Shown: positions 8,555 through 18,926 of the stretch, in pieces
Layout of the letters: each line of letters begins with the position of its first letter
How positions within the stretch are numbered: position 1 is the first letter of the stretch
Assembly: GCF_964204865.1 (NCBI RefSeq)
Contig: NC_135264.1
Coordinates: 7,346,001 to 7,410,000, forward strand
DNA length: 64,000 nucleotides
Direction: 5' to 3'
From: Styela clava
Taxonomy: Eukaryota; Chordata; Ascidiacea; Stolidobranchia; Styelidae
Notes under the pieces: model-generated
What the model saw: the letters and a program-made list of their open reading frames with translations, nothing else
Told to the model about the DNA's origin: nothing
Database searches by the model: none
Position numbers and translations under genes: made by a program

Positions 8555-8673
8555 GCCTACAACCATACCACGTTGAATGCACCCGATCTCGTTCGATCTC
8601 GGAAGTTAAGCAATGTCGGGCTCGGTTAGTACTTGCATGGGTGACCGGCTGGGAATACCAAGTGTCGTAGGCT
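8555..8673 (+). rRNA. 5S rRNA copy 27
   Basis: GAATACCAAGTG. Confidence 0.97.
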
Positions 8674-8754
8674 TTTTGTCGCCGTTTCATTCGATTTTGC
8701 TCTGTTTTCCAACAACTACGATATACAAATAGCCGAATAGACTACTACTTTATC

Positions 8755-8863
8755 GCCTACAATCATACCACGTTGAATGCACCCGATCTCGTAAGTTAAG
8801 CAATGTCGGGCTCGGTTAGTACTTGCATGGGTGACCGGCTGGGAATATCGAGTGTCGTAGGCA
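8755..8863 (+). rRNA. 5S rRNA copy 28, 10-nt deletion
   Basis: GATCTCGTAAGTT; GAATATCGAG; GTAGGCA then T-run. Confidence 0.85.
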
Positions 8864-8949
8864 TTTTTTTTCGTCGCCGTTCCATTCGTTTTTGCTCTGT
8901 TTTCCAACAACTGCGAAATACAAATAGCCAAATAGACTACTACTTTATC

Positions 8950-9068
8950 GCCTACAACCATACCACGTTGAATGCACCCGATCTCGTTCGATCTCGGAAG
9001 TTAAGCAATGTCGGGCTCGGTTAGTACTTTCATGGGTGACCGGCTGGGAATACCGAGTGTCGTAGGCT
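8950..9068 (+). rRNA. 5S rRNA copy 29
   Basis: C-box change ACTTTCATGGG. Confidence 0.96.
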
Positions 9069-9149
9069 TTTCGTCGCCGTTTCATTCGATTTTGCTCTGT
9101 TTTCCAACAACTGCGAAATACAAATAGCCGAATAGACTACTACTTTATC

Positions 9150-9268
9150 GCCTACAATCATACCACGTTGAATGCACCCGATCTCGTTCGATCTCGGAAG
9201 TTAAGCAATGTCGGGCTCGGTTAGTACTTGCTTGGGTGACCGGCTGGGAATACCGAGTGTCGTAGGCT
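9150..9268 (+). rRNA. 5S rRNA copy 30
   Basis: CAATCATACC; CTTGCTTGGG. Confidence 0.96.
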
Positions 9269-9349
9269 TTTCGTCGCCGTTTCATTCGATTTTGCTCTGT
9301 TTTCCAACAACTGCGAAATACAAATAGCCGAATAGACTACTACTTTATC

Positions 9350-9467
9350 GCCTACAACCATACCACCTTGAATGCACCCGATCTCGTCGATCTCGGAAGT
9401 TAAGCATAGTCGGGTTCGGTTAGTACTTGCATGGGTGACCGGCTGGGAATACGGAGTGTCGTAAGCT
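9350..9467 (+). rRNA. 5S rRNA copy 31
   Basis: 1-nt loop deletion; CCACCTTG; GCATAGTCGGG; GTAAGC end. Confidence 0.95.
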
Positions 9468-9548
9468 TTTCGTCGTCGTTTCATTCGATTTTGCTGTGTT
9501 TTCTAACAACTGCGAAATACAAATAGCTGAATAGACTACTACTTTATC

Positions 9549-9667
9549 GCCTACAACCATACCACGTTGAATGCACCCGATCTTGTTCGATCTCGGAAGT
9601 TAAGCAATGTCGGGCTTGGTTAGTACTTGCATGGGTGACCGGCTGGGAATACCGAGTGTCGTAGGCT
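9549..9667 (+). rRNA. 5S rRNA copy 32
   Basis: GATCTTG and CTTGG type. Confidence 0.97.
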
Positions 9668-9748
9668 TTTTGTCGCCGTTTCATTCGATTTTGCTCTGTT
9701 TTCTAACAACTGCGAAATACAAATAGCCGAATAGACTATTACTTTATC

Positions 9749-9867
9749 GCCTACAACCATACCACGGTGAATGCACCTGATCTCGTTCGATCTCGGAAGT
9801 TAAGCAATGTCGGGCTCGGTTAGTACTTGCATGTGTGACCGGCTGGGAATACCGAGTGTCGTAGGCT
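9749..9867 (+). rRNA. 5S rRNA copy 33
   Basis: CACGGTG; CACCTGATC; GCATGTGTGACC. Confidence 0.96.
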
Positions 9868-9948
9868 TTTCGTCGCCGTTTCATTCGATTTTGCTCTGTT
9901 TTCTAACAACTGCGAAATACAAATAGCCGAATAGACTACTACTTTATT

Positions 9949-10067
9949 GCCTACAACCATACCACGTTGAATGCACACGATCTCGTTCGATCTCGGAAGT
10001 TAAACAATGTCGGGCTCGGTTAGTACTTGCATGGGTGACCGGCTGGGAATACCGAGTGTCGTAGGCT
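9949..10067 (+). rRNA. 5S rRNA copy 34
   Basis: GCACACGATC; GTTAAACAATG; T-run spacer. Confidence 0.96.
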
Positions 10068-10151
10068 TTTTTTCGTCGCCGTTCCATTCGTTCTTTCTCT
10101 GTTTTCTAACAACTGCAAAATACAAATAGCAGAACAGACTACTACTTTATC

Positions 10152-10270
10152 GACTACAACCATACCACGTTGAATGCACCCGATCTCGTTCGATCTCGGA
10201 AGTTAAGCAATGTCGGGCTCGGTTAGTACTTGCATGGGTGACCGGCTGGGAATACCGAGTGTCGTAGGCT
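10152..10270 (+). rRNA. 5S rRNA copy 35
   Basis: GACTACAACC start. Its spacer holds the junction of higher-order repeat A. Confidence 0.96.
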
Positions 10271-10355
10271 TTTCTTTCGTCGCCGTTCCATTCGTTTTTT
10301 CTCTGTTTTCTAACAACTGCAAAATACAAATAGCCGAATAGACTACTACTTTATC

Positions 10356-10474
10356 GCCTACAATCATACCACGTTGAATGCACCCGATCTTGTTCGAACT
10401 CGGAAGTTAAGCAATGTCGGGCTCGGTTAGTTCTTGCATGGGTGACCGGCTGGGAATACCGAGTGTCGTAGGCT
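10356..10474 (+). rRNA. 5S rRNA copy 36
   Basis: Paralogue of copy 8 plus GATCTTG. Confidence 0.96.
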
Positions 10475-10555
10475 TTTCGTCGCCGTTTCATTCGACTTTG
10501 CTCTGTTTTCCAACAACTGCGAAATACAAATAGCCGAATAGACTACTACTTTATC

Positions 10556-10674
10556 GCCTACAACCATACCACGTTGAATGCACCCGATCTCGTTCGATCT
10601 CGGAAGTTAAGCAATGTCGGGCTCGGTTAGTACTTGCATGGGTGACCGGCTGGGAATACCGAGTGTCGTAGGCT
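10556..10674 (+). rRNA. 5S rRNA copy 37
   Basis: Consensus. Confidence 0.97.
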
Positions 10675-10755
10675 TTTCGTCGCCGTTTCATTCGATTTTG
10701 CTCTGTTTTCCAACAACTGCGAAATACAAATAGCCGAATAGACTACTACTTTATC

Positions 10756-10864
10756 GCCTACAACCATTCCACGTTGAATGCACCCAATCTCGGAAGTTAA
10801 GCAATGTCGGGCTCGGTTAGTACTTGCATGGGTGACCGGCTGGGAATACCGAGTGTCGTAGGCT
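10756..10864 (+). rRNA. 5S rRNA copy 38, 10-nt deletion
   Basis: Paralogue of copy 10. Confidence 0.85.
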
Positions 10865-10945
10865 TTTCGTCGCCGTTTCATTCGATTTTGCTCTGTTTTC
10901 TAACAATTGCGAAATACAAATAGCCGAATAGACTACTATTTTATC

Positions 10946-11063
10946 GCCTACAACCATACCACGTTGAATGCACCAGATCTCGTCGATCTCGGAAGTTAAG
11001 CAATGTCGGGTTCGGTTAGTACTTGCATGGGTGACCGGCTGGGAATACCGAGTGTCGTAAGCT
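10946..11063 (+). rRNA. 5S rRNA copy 39
   Basis: 1-nt loop deletion; paralogue of copy 11. Confidence 0.95.
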
Positions 11064-11144
11064 TTTCGTCGTCGTTTCATTCGAGTTTGCTTTGTTTTCT
11101 AACAACTGCGAAATACAAATAGTCGAATAGACTACTACTTTATC

Positions 11145-11263
11145 GCCTACAACCATACAACGTTGAATGCACCCGATCTTGTTCGATCTCGGAAGTTAAG
11201 CAATGTCGGGCATAGTTAGTACTTGCATGGGTGACCGGCTGGGAATACCGAGTGTCGTAGGCT
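11145..11263 (+). rRNA. 5S rRNA copy 40
   Basis: CATACAACG; paralogue of copy 12. Confidence 0.96.
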
Positions 11264-11344
11264 TTTCGTCGCCGTTTCATTCGATTTTGCTCTGTTTTCT
11301 AACAACTGCGAAATACAAATAGCCGAATAGACTACTACTTTATT

Positions 11345-11463
11345 GCCTACAACCATACCACGTTGAATGCACTATATCTCGTTCGATCTCGGAAGTTAAG
11401 CGATGTCGGGCTCGGTTAGTACTTGCATGGGTGACCGGCTGGGAATACTGAGTGTCGTAGGCT
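11345..11463 (+). rRNA. 5S rRNA copy 41
   Basis: GCACTATATC; paralogue of copy 13. Confidence 0.95.
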
Positions 11464-11544
11464 TTTCGTCGCCGTTTCATTCGAGTTTGCTCTGTTTTCT
11501 AACAACTGCGAAATATAAATAGCCGAATAGACTACTACTTTATT

Positions 11545-11663
11545 GCCTACAACCATACCACGTTGAATGCACCCGATCTCGTTCGATCTCGGAAGTTAAG
11601 CAATGTCGGGCTCGGTTAGTACTTGCATGGGTGACCGGCTGGGAATACCGAGTGTCGTAGGCT
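11545..11663 (+). rRNA. 5S rRNA copy 42
   Basis: T-run spacer; paralogue of copy 14. Confidence 0.97.
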
Positions 11664-11748
11664 TTTTTTTCGTCGCCGTTCCATTCGTTTTTTCTCTGTT
11701 TTCTAACAACTGCAAAATACAAATAGCAGAACAGACTACTACTTTATC

Positions 11749-11867
11749 GACTACAACCATACCACGTTGAATCCACCCGATCTCGTTCGATCTCGGAAGT
11801 TAAGCAATGTCGGGCTCGGTTAGTACTTGCATGGGTGACCGGCTGGGAATACCGAGTGTCGTAGGCT
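11749..11867 (+). rRNA. 5S rRNA copy 43
   Basis: GAATCCACC; terminator reduced to TTTATG, as copy 15. Confidence 0.94.
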
Positions 11868-11948
11868 TTATGTCGCCGCTTCATTCGATTTTGCTCTGTT
11901 TTCCAACAACTGCGAAATACAAATAGCCGAATAGACTACTACTTTATC

Positions 11949-12067
11949 GCCTACAACCATACCACGTTGAATGCACCCAATCTCGTTCGATCTCGGAAGT
12001 TAAGCAATGTCGGGCTCGGTTAGTACTTGCATGGGTGACCGGCTGGGAATACCGAGTGTCGTAGGCT
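11949..12067 (+). rRNA. 5S rRNA copy 44
   Basis: CCCAATC. Confidence 0.97.
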
Positions 12068-12148
12068 TTTCGTCGCCGTTTCATTCGATTTTGCTCTGTT
12101 TTCCAACAACTGCGAAATACAAATAGCCGAATAGACTACTACTTTATC

Positions 12149-12257
12149 GCCTACAACCATACCACGTTGAATGCACCCGATCTCGTAAGTTAAGCAATGT
12201 CGGGCTCGGTTAGTACTTGCATGGGTGACCGGCTGGGAATACCGAGTGTCGTAGGCT
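12149..12257 (+). rRNA. 5S rRNA copy 45, 10-nt deletion
   Basis: GATCTCGTAAGTT, as copy 17. Confidence 0.85.
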
Positions 12258-12338
12258 TTTCGTCGCCGTTTCATTCGATTTTGCTCTGTTTTCTAACAAT
12301 TGAGAAATACAAATAGCCGAATAGACTACTACTTTATC

Positions 12339-12442
12339 GCCTACAACCATACCACGTTGAATGCACCCGATCTCGTCGATCTCGGAAGTTAAGCAATGTC
12401 GGGTTCGGTTAGTTCGGCTGGGAATACCGAGTGTCGTAGGCT
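12339..12442 (+). pseudogene. 5S rRNA copy 46, C-box deleted
   Basis: 1-nt loop deletion plus a 14-nt deletion joining GGTTAGT to TCGGCTGGG, which removes most of the C-box (104 nt left). It is the extra unit that makes higher-order block A copy 2 longer. Confidence 0.85.
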
Positions 12443-12523
12443 TTTCGTCGCCGTTTCATTCGATTTTGCTCTGTTTTCTAACAATTGAGAAATACAAATA
12501 GCCGAATAGACTACTACTTTATC

Positions 12524-12641
12524 GCCTACAACCATACCACGTTGAATGCACCCGATCTCGACGATCTCGGAAGTTAAGCAATGTCGGGTTCGGTTAGTAC
12601 TTGCGTGGGTGACCGGCTGGGAATACCGAGTGTCGTAAGCT
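12524..12641 (+). rRNA. 5S rRNA copy 47
   Basis: 1-nt loop deletion (GATCTCGACGATC); CTTGCGTGGG. Confidence 0.95.
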
Positions 12642-12722
12642 TTTCGTCGTCGTTTCATTCGATTTTGCTGTGTTTTCTAACAACTGCGAAATACAAATAG
12701 CCGAATAGACTACTACTTTATC

Positions 12723-12841
12723 GCCTACAACCATACCACGTTGAATGCACCCGATCTTGTTCGATCTCGGAAGTTAAGCAATGTCGGGCTTGGTTAGTAC
12801 TTGCATGGGTGACCGGCTGGGAATACCGAGTGTCCTAGGCT
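12723..12841 (+). rRNA. 5S rRNA copy 48
   Basis: GATCTTG; 3' strand GTCCTAGGC. Confidence 0.96.
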
Positions 12842-12922
12842 TTTCGTCGCCGTTTCATTCGATTTTGCTCTGTTTTCTAACAACTGCGAAATACAAATAG
12901 CCGAATAGACTACTACTTTATC

Positions 12923-13041
12923 GCCTACAACCATAGCACGGTGAATGCACCCGATCTCGTTCGATCTCGGAAGTTGAGCAATGTCGGGCTCGGTTAGTAC
13001 TTGCATGGGTGACCGGCTGGGAATACCGAGTGTCGTAGGCT
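12923..13041 (+). rRNA. 5S rRNA copy 49
   Basis: CATAGCACGGTG; paralogue of copy 20. Confidence 0.96.
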
Positions 13042-13122
13042 TTTCGTCGCCGTTTTATCCGATTTTGCTCTGTTTTCTAACAACTGCGAAATACAAATAG
13101 CCGAATAGACTACTACTTTATT

Positions 13123-13241
13123 GCCTACAACCATACCACGTTGAATGCACCCGATCTCGTTCGATCTCTGAAAGTGGGCAATGTCGGGCTCGGTTAGAAC
13201 TTGCATGGGTGACCGGCTGGGAATACCGAGTGTCGTAGGCT
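13123..13241 (+). rRNA. 5S rRNA copy 50
   Basis: A-box altered: CTCTGAAAGTGGGCAATG; T-run spacer. Confidence 0.94.
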
Positions 13242-13327
13242 TTTTTTTTCGTCGCCGTTCCATTCGTTTTTTCTCTGTTTTCTAACAATTGCAAAATACA
13301 AATAGCAGAACAGACTACCACTTTATC

Positions 13328-13446
13328 GACTACAACCATACCACGTTGAATGCACCCGATCTCGTTCGATCTCGGAAGTTAAGCAATGTCGGGCTCGGTT
13401 AGTACTTGCATGGGTGACCGGCTGGGAATACCGAGTGTCGTAGGCT
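13328..13446 (+). rRNA. 5S rRNA copy 51
   Basis: GACTACAACC start; CTTTTCTTTCG. Confidence 0.96.
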
Positions 13447-13531
13447 TTTCTTTCGTCGCCGTTCCATTCGTTTTTTCTCTGTTTTCTAACAACTGCAAAA
13501 TACAAATAGCAGAACAGACTACTACTTTATC

Positions 13532-13650
13532 GACTACAACCATACCACGTTGAATGCACCCGATCTCGTTCGATCTCGGAAGTTAAGCAATGTCGGGCTC
13601 GGTTAGTACTTGCATGGGTGACCGGCTGGGAATACCGAGTGTCGTAGGCT
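13532..13650 (+). rRNA. 5S rRNA copy 52
   Basis: GACTACAACC start. Confidence 0.96.
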
Positions 13651-13731
13651 TTTCGTCGCCGCTTCATTCGATTTTGCTCTGTTTTCCAACAACTACGAAA
13701 TACAAATAGCCGAATAGACTACTACTTTATC

Positions 13732-13850
13732 GCCTACAACCATACCACGGTGAATGCACCCGATTTCGTTCGATCTCGGAAGTTAAGCAATGTCGGGCTC
13801 GGTTAGTACTTGCATGGGTGACCGGCTGGGAATACCGAGTGTCGTAGGCT
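13732..13850 (+). rRNA. 5S rRNA copy 53
   Basis: CACGGTG; GATTTCG. Confidence 0.96.
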
Positions 13851-13931
13851 TTTCGTCGCCGTTTCATTCGATTTTGCTCTGTTTTCCAACAACTGCGAAA
13901 TACAAATAACCGAATAGACGACTACTTTATC

Positions 13932-14050
13932 GCCTACAACCATACCACGTTGAATGCACCCGTTATCGTTCGATCTCGGAAGTTAAGCAATGTCGGGCTC
14001 AGTTAGTACTTGCTTGGGTGACCGGCTGGGAATACCGAGTGTCGTAGGCT
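13932..14050 (+). rRNA. 5S rRNA copy 54
   Basis: GTTATC; CTTGCTTGGG. Confidence 0.96.
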
Positions 14051-14131
14051 TTTCGTCGCCGTTTCATTCGATTTTGCTCTGTTTTCCAACAACTGCGAAA
14101 TACAAATAGCCGAATAGACTCCTACTTTATC

Positions 14132-14250
14132 GCCTACAACCATACCACGTTGAATGCACCCGATCTCGTTTGATCTCGGAAGTTAAGCAATGTCGGGCTC
14201 GGTTAGTACTTGCATGGGTGACCGGCTGGGAATACCGAGTGTCGTAGGCT
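14132..14250 (+). rRNA. 5S rRNA copy 55
   Basis: GTTTGATC. Confidence 0.97.
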
Positions 14251-14331
14251 TTTCGTCGCCGTTTCATTCGATTTTGCTCTGTTTTCCAACAACTGCAAAA
14301 TACAAATAGCCGAATAGACTACTGCTTTATC

Positions 14332-14450
14332 GCCTACAACCATACCACGTTGAATGCACCCGATCTCGTTCGATCTCGGAAGTTAAGCAATGTCGGGCTC
14401 GGTTAGTACTTGCATGGGTGACCGGCTGGGAATACCAAGTGTCGTAGGCT
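14332..14450 (+). rRNA. 5S rRNA copy 56
   Basis: GAATACCAAGTG. Confidence 0.97.
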
Positions 14451-14531
14451 TTTTGTCGCCGTTTCATTCGATTTTGCTCTGTTTTCCAACAACTACGATA
14501 TACAAATAGCCGAATAGACTACTACTTTATC

Positions 14532-14640
14532 GCCTACAATCATACCACGTTGAATGCACCCGATCTCGTAAGTTAAGCAATGTCGGGCTCGGTTAGTACT
14601 TGCATGGGTGACCGGCTGGGAATACCGAGTGTCGTAGGCA
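14532..14640 (+). rRNA. 5S rRNA copy 57, 10-nt deletion
   Basis: Paralogue of copy 28. Confidence 0.85.
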
Positions 14641-14726
14641 TTTTTTTTCGTCGCCGTTCCATTTGTTTTTGCTCTGTTTTCCAACAACTGCGAAATACAA
14701 ATAGCCAAATAGACTACTACTTTATC

Positions 14727-14845
14727 GCCTACAACCATACCACGTTGAATGCACCCGATCTCGTTCGATCTCGGAAGTTAAGCAATGTCGGGCTCGGTTA
14801 GTACTTTCATGGGTGACCGGCTGGGAATACCGAGTGTCGTAGGCT
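14727..14845 (+). rRNA. 5S rRNA copy 58
   Basis: ACTTTCATGGG. Confidence 0.96.
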
Positions 14846-14926
14846 TTTCGTCGCCGTTTCATTCGATTTTGCTCTGTTTTCCAACAACTGCGAAATACAA
14901 ATAGCCGAATAGACTACTACTTTATC

Positions 14927-15045
14927 GCCTACAACCATACCACGTTGAATGCACCCGATCTCGTTCGATCTCGGAAGTTAAGCAATGTCGGGCTCGGTTA
15001 GTACTTGCTTGGGTGACCGGCTGGGAATACCGAGTGTCGTAGGCT
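14927..15045 (+). rRNA. 5S rRNA copy 59
   Basis: CTTGCTTGGG. Confidence 0.97.
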
Positions 15046-15126
15046 TTTCGTCGCCGTTTCATTCGATTTTGCTCTGTTTTCTAACAATTGCGAAATACAA
15101 ATAGCCGAATAGACTACTACTTTATC

Positions 15127-15244
15127 GCCTACAACCATACCACCTTGAATGCACCCGATCTCGTCGATCTCGGAAGTTAAGCATAGTCGGGTTCGGTTAG
15201 TACTTGCATGGGTGACCGGCTGGGAATACGGAGTGTCGTAAGCT
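15127..15244 (+). rRNA. 5S rRNA copy 60
   Basis: 1-nt loop deletion; GCATAGTCGGG; as copy 31. Confidence 0.95.
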
Positions 15245-15325
15245 TTTCGTCGTCGTTTCATTCGATTTTGCTGTGTTTTCTAACAACTGCGAAATACAAA
15301 TAGCTGAATAGACTACTACTTTATC

Positions 15326-15444
15326 GCCTACAACCATACCACGTTGAATGCACCCGATCTTGTTCGATCTCGGAAGTTAAGCAATGTCGGGCTTGGTTAG
15401 TACTTGCATGGGTGACCGGCTGGGAATACCGAGTGTCGTAGGCT
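15326..15444 (+). rRNA. 5S rRNA copy 61
   Basis: GATCTTG and CTTGG. Confidence 0.97.
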
Positions 15445-15525
15445 TTTTGTCGCCGTTTCATTCGATTTTGCTCTGTTTTCTAACAACTGCGAAATACAAA
15501 TAGCCGAATAGACTATTACTTTATC

Positions 15526-15644
15526 GCCTACAACCATACCACGGTGAATGCACCTGATCTCGTTCGATCTCGGAAGTTAAGCAATGTCGGGCTCGGTTAG
15601 TACTTGCATGTGTGACCGGCTGGGAATACCGAGTGTCGTAGGCT
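15526..15644 (+). rRNA. 5S rRNA copy 62
   Basis: CACGGTG; GCATGTGTGACC. Confidence 0.96.
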
Positions 15645-15725
15645 TTTCGTCGCCGTTTCATTCGATTTTGCTCTGTTTTCTAACAACTGCGAAATACAAA
15701 TAGACGAATAGACTACTACTTTATT

Positions 15726-15844
15726 GCCTACAACCATACCACGTTGAATGCACACGATCTCGTTCGATCTCGGAAGTTAAACAATGTCGGGCTCGGTTAG
15801 TACTTGCATGGGTGACCGGCTGGGAATACCGAGTGTCGTAGGCT
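15726..15844 (+). rRNA. 5S rRNA copy 63
   Basis: GTTAAACAATG; T-run spacer. Confidence 0.96.
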
Positions 15845-15929
15845 TTTTTTTCGTCGCCGTTCCATTCGTTCTTTCTCTGTTTTCTAACAACTGCAAAATA
15901 CAAATAGCAGAACAGACTACTACTTTATC

Positions 15930-16048
15930 GACTACAACCATACCACGTTGAATGCACCCGATCTCGTTCGATCTCGGAAGTTAAGCAATGTCGGGCTCGG
16001 TTAGTACTTGCATGGGTGACCGGCTGGGAATACCGAGTGTCGTAGGCT
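15930..16048 (+). rRNA. 5S rRNA copy 64
   Basis: GACTACAACC start; CTTTTCTTTCG. Confidence 0.96.
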
Positions 16049-16133
16049 TTTCTTTCGTCGCCGTTCCATTCGTTTTTTCTCTGTTTTCTAACAACTGCAA
16101 AATACAAATAGCAGAACAGACTACTACTTTATC

Positions 16134-16252
16134 GACTACAACCATACCACGTTGAATGCACCCGATCTCTTTCGATCTCGGAAGTTAAGCAATGTCGGGC
16201 TCGGTTAGTACTTGCATGGGTGACCGGCTGAGAATACCGAGTGTCGTAGGCT
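16134..16252 (+). rRNA. 5S rRNA copy 65
   Basis: GATCTCTTTCG; GGCTGAGAATACC. Confidence 0.96.
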
Positions 16253-16333
16253 TTTCGTCGCCGTTTCATTCGATTTTGCTCTGTTTTCCAACAACTGCGA
16301 AATACAAATAGCAGAATAGACTACTACTTTATC

Positions 16334-16451
16334 GCCTACAACCATACCACGTTGAATGCACCCGATCTCGTCGATCTCGGAAGTTAAGCAATGTCGGGTT
16401 CGGTTAGTACTTGCATGGGTGACAGGCTGGGAATACCGAGTGTCGTAAGCT
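16334..16451 (+). rRNA. 5S rRNA copy 66
   Basis: 1-nt loop deletion; GACAGGCTGG; GTAAGC end. Confidence 0.95.
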
Positions 16452-16532
16452 TTTCGTCGTCGTTTCATTCGATTTTCCTGTGTTTTCTAACAACTGCGAA
16501 ATACAAATAGCAGAATAGACTACTACTTTATC

Positions 16533-16651
16533 GCCTACAACCATACCACGTTGAATGCTCCCGATCTTGTTAGATCTCGGAAGTTAAGCAATGTCGGGCT
16601 TGGTTAGTACTTGCATGGGTGACCGGCTGGGAATACCGAGTGTCGTAGGCT
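16533..16651 (+). rRNA. 5S rRNA copy 67
   Basis: GCTCCCGATCTTGTTAG. Confidence 0.96.
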
Positions 16652-16732
16652 TTTCGTCGCCGTTTCATTCGATTTTGCTCTGTTTTCTAACAACTGCGAA
16701 ATACAAATAGCCGAATAGACTACTACTTTATC

Positions 16733-16851
16733 GCCTACAACCATACCACGGTGAATGCACCCGATCTCGTTCGATCTCGGAAGTTAAGCAATGTCGGGCT
16801 CGGTTAGTACTCGCATGGGTGACCGGCTGGGAATACCGAGTGTCGTAGGCT
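16733..16851 (+). rRNA. 5S rRNA copy 68
   Basis: CACGGTG; ACTCGCATGGG. Confidence 0.96.
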
Positions 16852-16932
16852 TTTCGTCGCCGTTTCATTCGATTTTGCTCTGTTTTCCAACATCTGCGAA
16901 ATACAAATAGCCGAATAGACTACTACTTTATT

Positions 16933-17051
16933 GCCTACAACCATACCACGTTGAATGCACCCGATCTCGTTCGATCCCGGAAGTTAAGCAATGTCGGGCT
17001 CGGTTAGTACTTGCATGGGTGACCGGCTGGGAATACCGAGTGTCGTAGGCT
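16933..17051 (+). rRNA. 5S rRNA copy 69
   Basis: GATCCCGG; T-run spacer. Confidence 0.96.
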
Positions 17052-17136
17052 TTTTTTTCGTCGCCGTTCCATTCGTTTTTTCTCTGTTTTCTAAAAACTG
17101 CAAAATACAAATAGCAGAACAGGATACTACTTTATC

Positions 17137-17255
17137 GACTACAACCATACCACGTTGAATGCACCCGATCTCGTTCGATCTCGGAAGTTAAGCAATGTCG
17201 GGCTCGGTTAGTACTTGCATGGGTGACCGGCTGGGAATACCGAGTGTCGTAGGCT
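17137..17255 (+). rRNA. 5S rRNA copy 70
   Basis: GACTACAACC start; CGCCTCTTC spacer. Confidence 0.96.
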
Positions 17256-17336
17256 TTTCGTCGCCTCTTCATTCGATTTTGCTCTGTTTTCCAACAACTG
17301 CAAAATACAAATAGCCGAATAGACTACTACTTTATC

Positions 17337-17455
17337 GCCTACAACCATACCACGTTGAATGCACCCGATCTCGTTCGATCTCGGAAGTTAAGCAATGTCG
17401 GGCTCGGTTAGTACTTGCATGGGTGACCGGCTGGGAATACCGAGTGTCGTAGGCT
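17337..17455 (+). rRNA. 5S rRNA copy 71
   Basis: Consensus. Confidence 0.97.
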
Positions 17456-17536
17456 TTTCGTTGCCGTTTCATTCGATTTTGCTCTGTTTTCTAACAACTG
17501 CGAAATACAAATAGCCGAATAGACTACTACTTTATC

Positions 17537-17655
17537 GCCTACAACCATTCCACGGTGAATGCACCCGATCTCGTTCGATCTCGGAAGTTAAGCAATGTCG
17601 GGCTCGGTTAGTACTTGCATGGGTGACCGGCTGGGAATACCGAGTGTCGTAGGCT
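17537..17655 (+). rRNA. 5S rRNA copy 72
   Basis: CCATTCCACGGTG. Confidence 0.97.
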
Positions 17656-17736
17656 TTTCGTCGCCGTTTCATTCGATTTTGCTCTGTTTTCCAACAACTG
17701 CGAAATACAAATAGCCGAATAGACTACTACTTTATC

Positions 17737-17855
17737 GCCTACAACCATACCACGTTGAATGCACCCGATCTCGTTCGATCTCGGAAGTTAAGCAATGTCG
17801 GGCTCGGTTAGTACTTGCATGGGTGACCGGCTGGGAATACCGAGTGTCGTAGGCT
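17737..17855 (+). rRNA. 5S rRNA copy 73
   Basis: Consensus. Confidence 0.97.
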
Positions 17856-17936
17856 TTTTGTCGCCGTTTCATTCGATTTTGCTCTGTTTTCCAACAACTG
17901 CAAAATACAAATAGCCGAATAGACTACTACTTTATC

Positions 17937-18055
17937 GCCTACAACCATACCACGTTGAATGCACCCGATCTCGTTCGATCTCGGAAGTTAAGCAATGTCG
18001 GGCTCGGTTAGTACTTGCATGGGTGACCGGCTGGGAATACCGAGTGTCGTAGGCT
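17937..18055 (+). rRNA. 5S rRNA copy 74
   Basis: Consensus. Confidence 0.97.
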
Positions 18056-18136
18056 TTTCGTCGCCGTTTCATTCGATTTTGCTCTGTTTTCCAACAACTG
18101 CGAAATACAAATAGCCGAATAGACTACTACTTTATC

Positions 18137-18255
18137 GCCTACAACCATACCACGTTGAATGCACCCGATCTCGTTCGATCTCGGAAGTTAAGCAATGTCG
18201 GGCTCGGTTAGAACTTGCATGGGTGACCGGCTGGGAATACCGAGTGTCGTAGGCT
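18137..18255 (+). rRNA. 5S rRNA copy 75
   Basis: TTAGAACTTGC. Confidence 0.97.
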
Positions 18256-18336
18256 TTTGGTCGCCGTTTCATTCGATTTTGCTCTGTTTTCCAACAACTG
18301 CGAAATACAAATAGCCGAATAGACTACTACTTTATC

Positions 18337-18455
18337 GCCTACAACCATACCACATTGAATGCACCCGTTATCGTTCGATCTCGGAAGTTAAGCAATGTCG
18401 GGCTCGGTTAGTACTTGCATGGGTGACCGGCTGGGAATACCGAGTGTCGTGGGCT
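18337..18455 (+). rRNA. 5S rRNA copy 76
   Basis: CACATTG; GTTATC; GTGGGC end. Confidence 0.96.
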
Positions 18456-18536
18456 TTTCGTCGCCGTTTCATTCGATTTTGCTCTGTTTTCCAACAACTG
18501 CGAAATACAAATAGCCGAATAGACTACTACTTTATC

Positions 18537-18655
18537 GCCTACAACCATACCACGTTGAATGCACCCAATCTCGTTCGATCTCGGAAGTTAAGCAATGTCG
18601 GGCTCGGTTAGTACTTGCATGGGTGACCGTCTGGGAATACCGAGTGTCGTAGGCT
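18537..18655 (+). rRNA. 5S rRNA copy 77
   Basis: CCCAATC; GACCGTCTGG. Confidence 0.96.
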
Positions 18656-18736
18656 TTTCGTCGCCGTTTCATTCGATTTTGCTCTGTTTTCCAACAACTG
18701 CGAAATACAAATAGCCGAATAGACTACTACTTTATC

Positions 18737-18845
18737 GCCTACAACCATACCACGTTGAATGCACTCGATCTCGGAAGTTAAGCAATGTCGGGCTCGGTTA
18801 GTACTTGCATGGGTGACCGGCTGGGAATACCGAGTGTCGTAGGCT
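18737..18845 (+). rRNA. 5S rRNA copy 78, 10-nt deletion
   Basis: GCACTCGATCTCGG; cassette marker. Confidence 0.85.
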
Positions 18846-18926
18846 TTTTGTCGCCGTTTCATTCGATTTTGCTCTGTTTTCCAACAACTGCGAAATACAA
18901 ATAGCCGAATAGACTACTACTTTATC

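Larger units (their letters stand above)
4764..10355 (+). repeat. Higher-order repeat A, copy 1 (28 units)
   Basis: Copies 8-35. Matched unit by unit to 10356-16133. Offset is 5,592 bp at the left end and 5,777-5,778 bp at the right, the difference being one extra 185-bp unit in the second copy. Confidence 0.85.
10356..16133 (+). repeat. Higher-order repeat A, copy 2 (29 units)
   Basis: Copies 36-64. Shares private variants with copy 1, such as GAACTCGG with GTTAGTTCTTGC (copies 8/36), GAATCCACC with a TTTATG end (15/43) and CATAGTCGG (31/60). Contains the extra defective copy 46. Confidence 0.85.
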
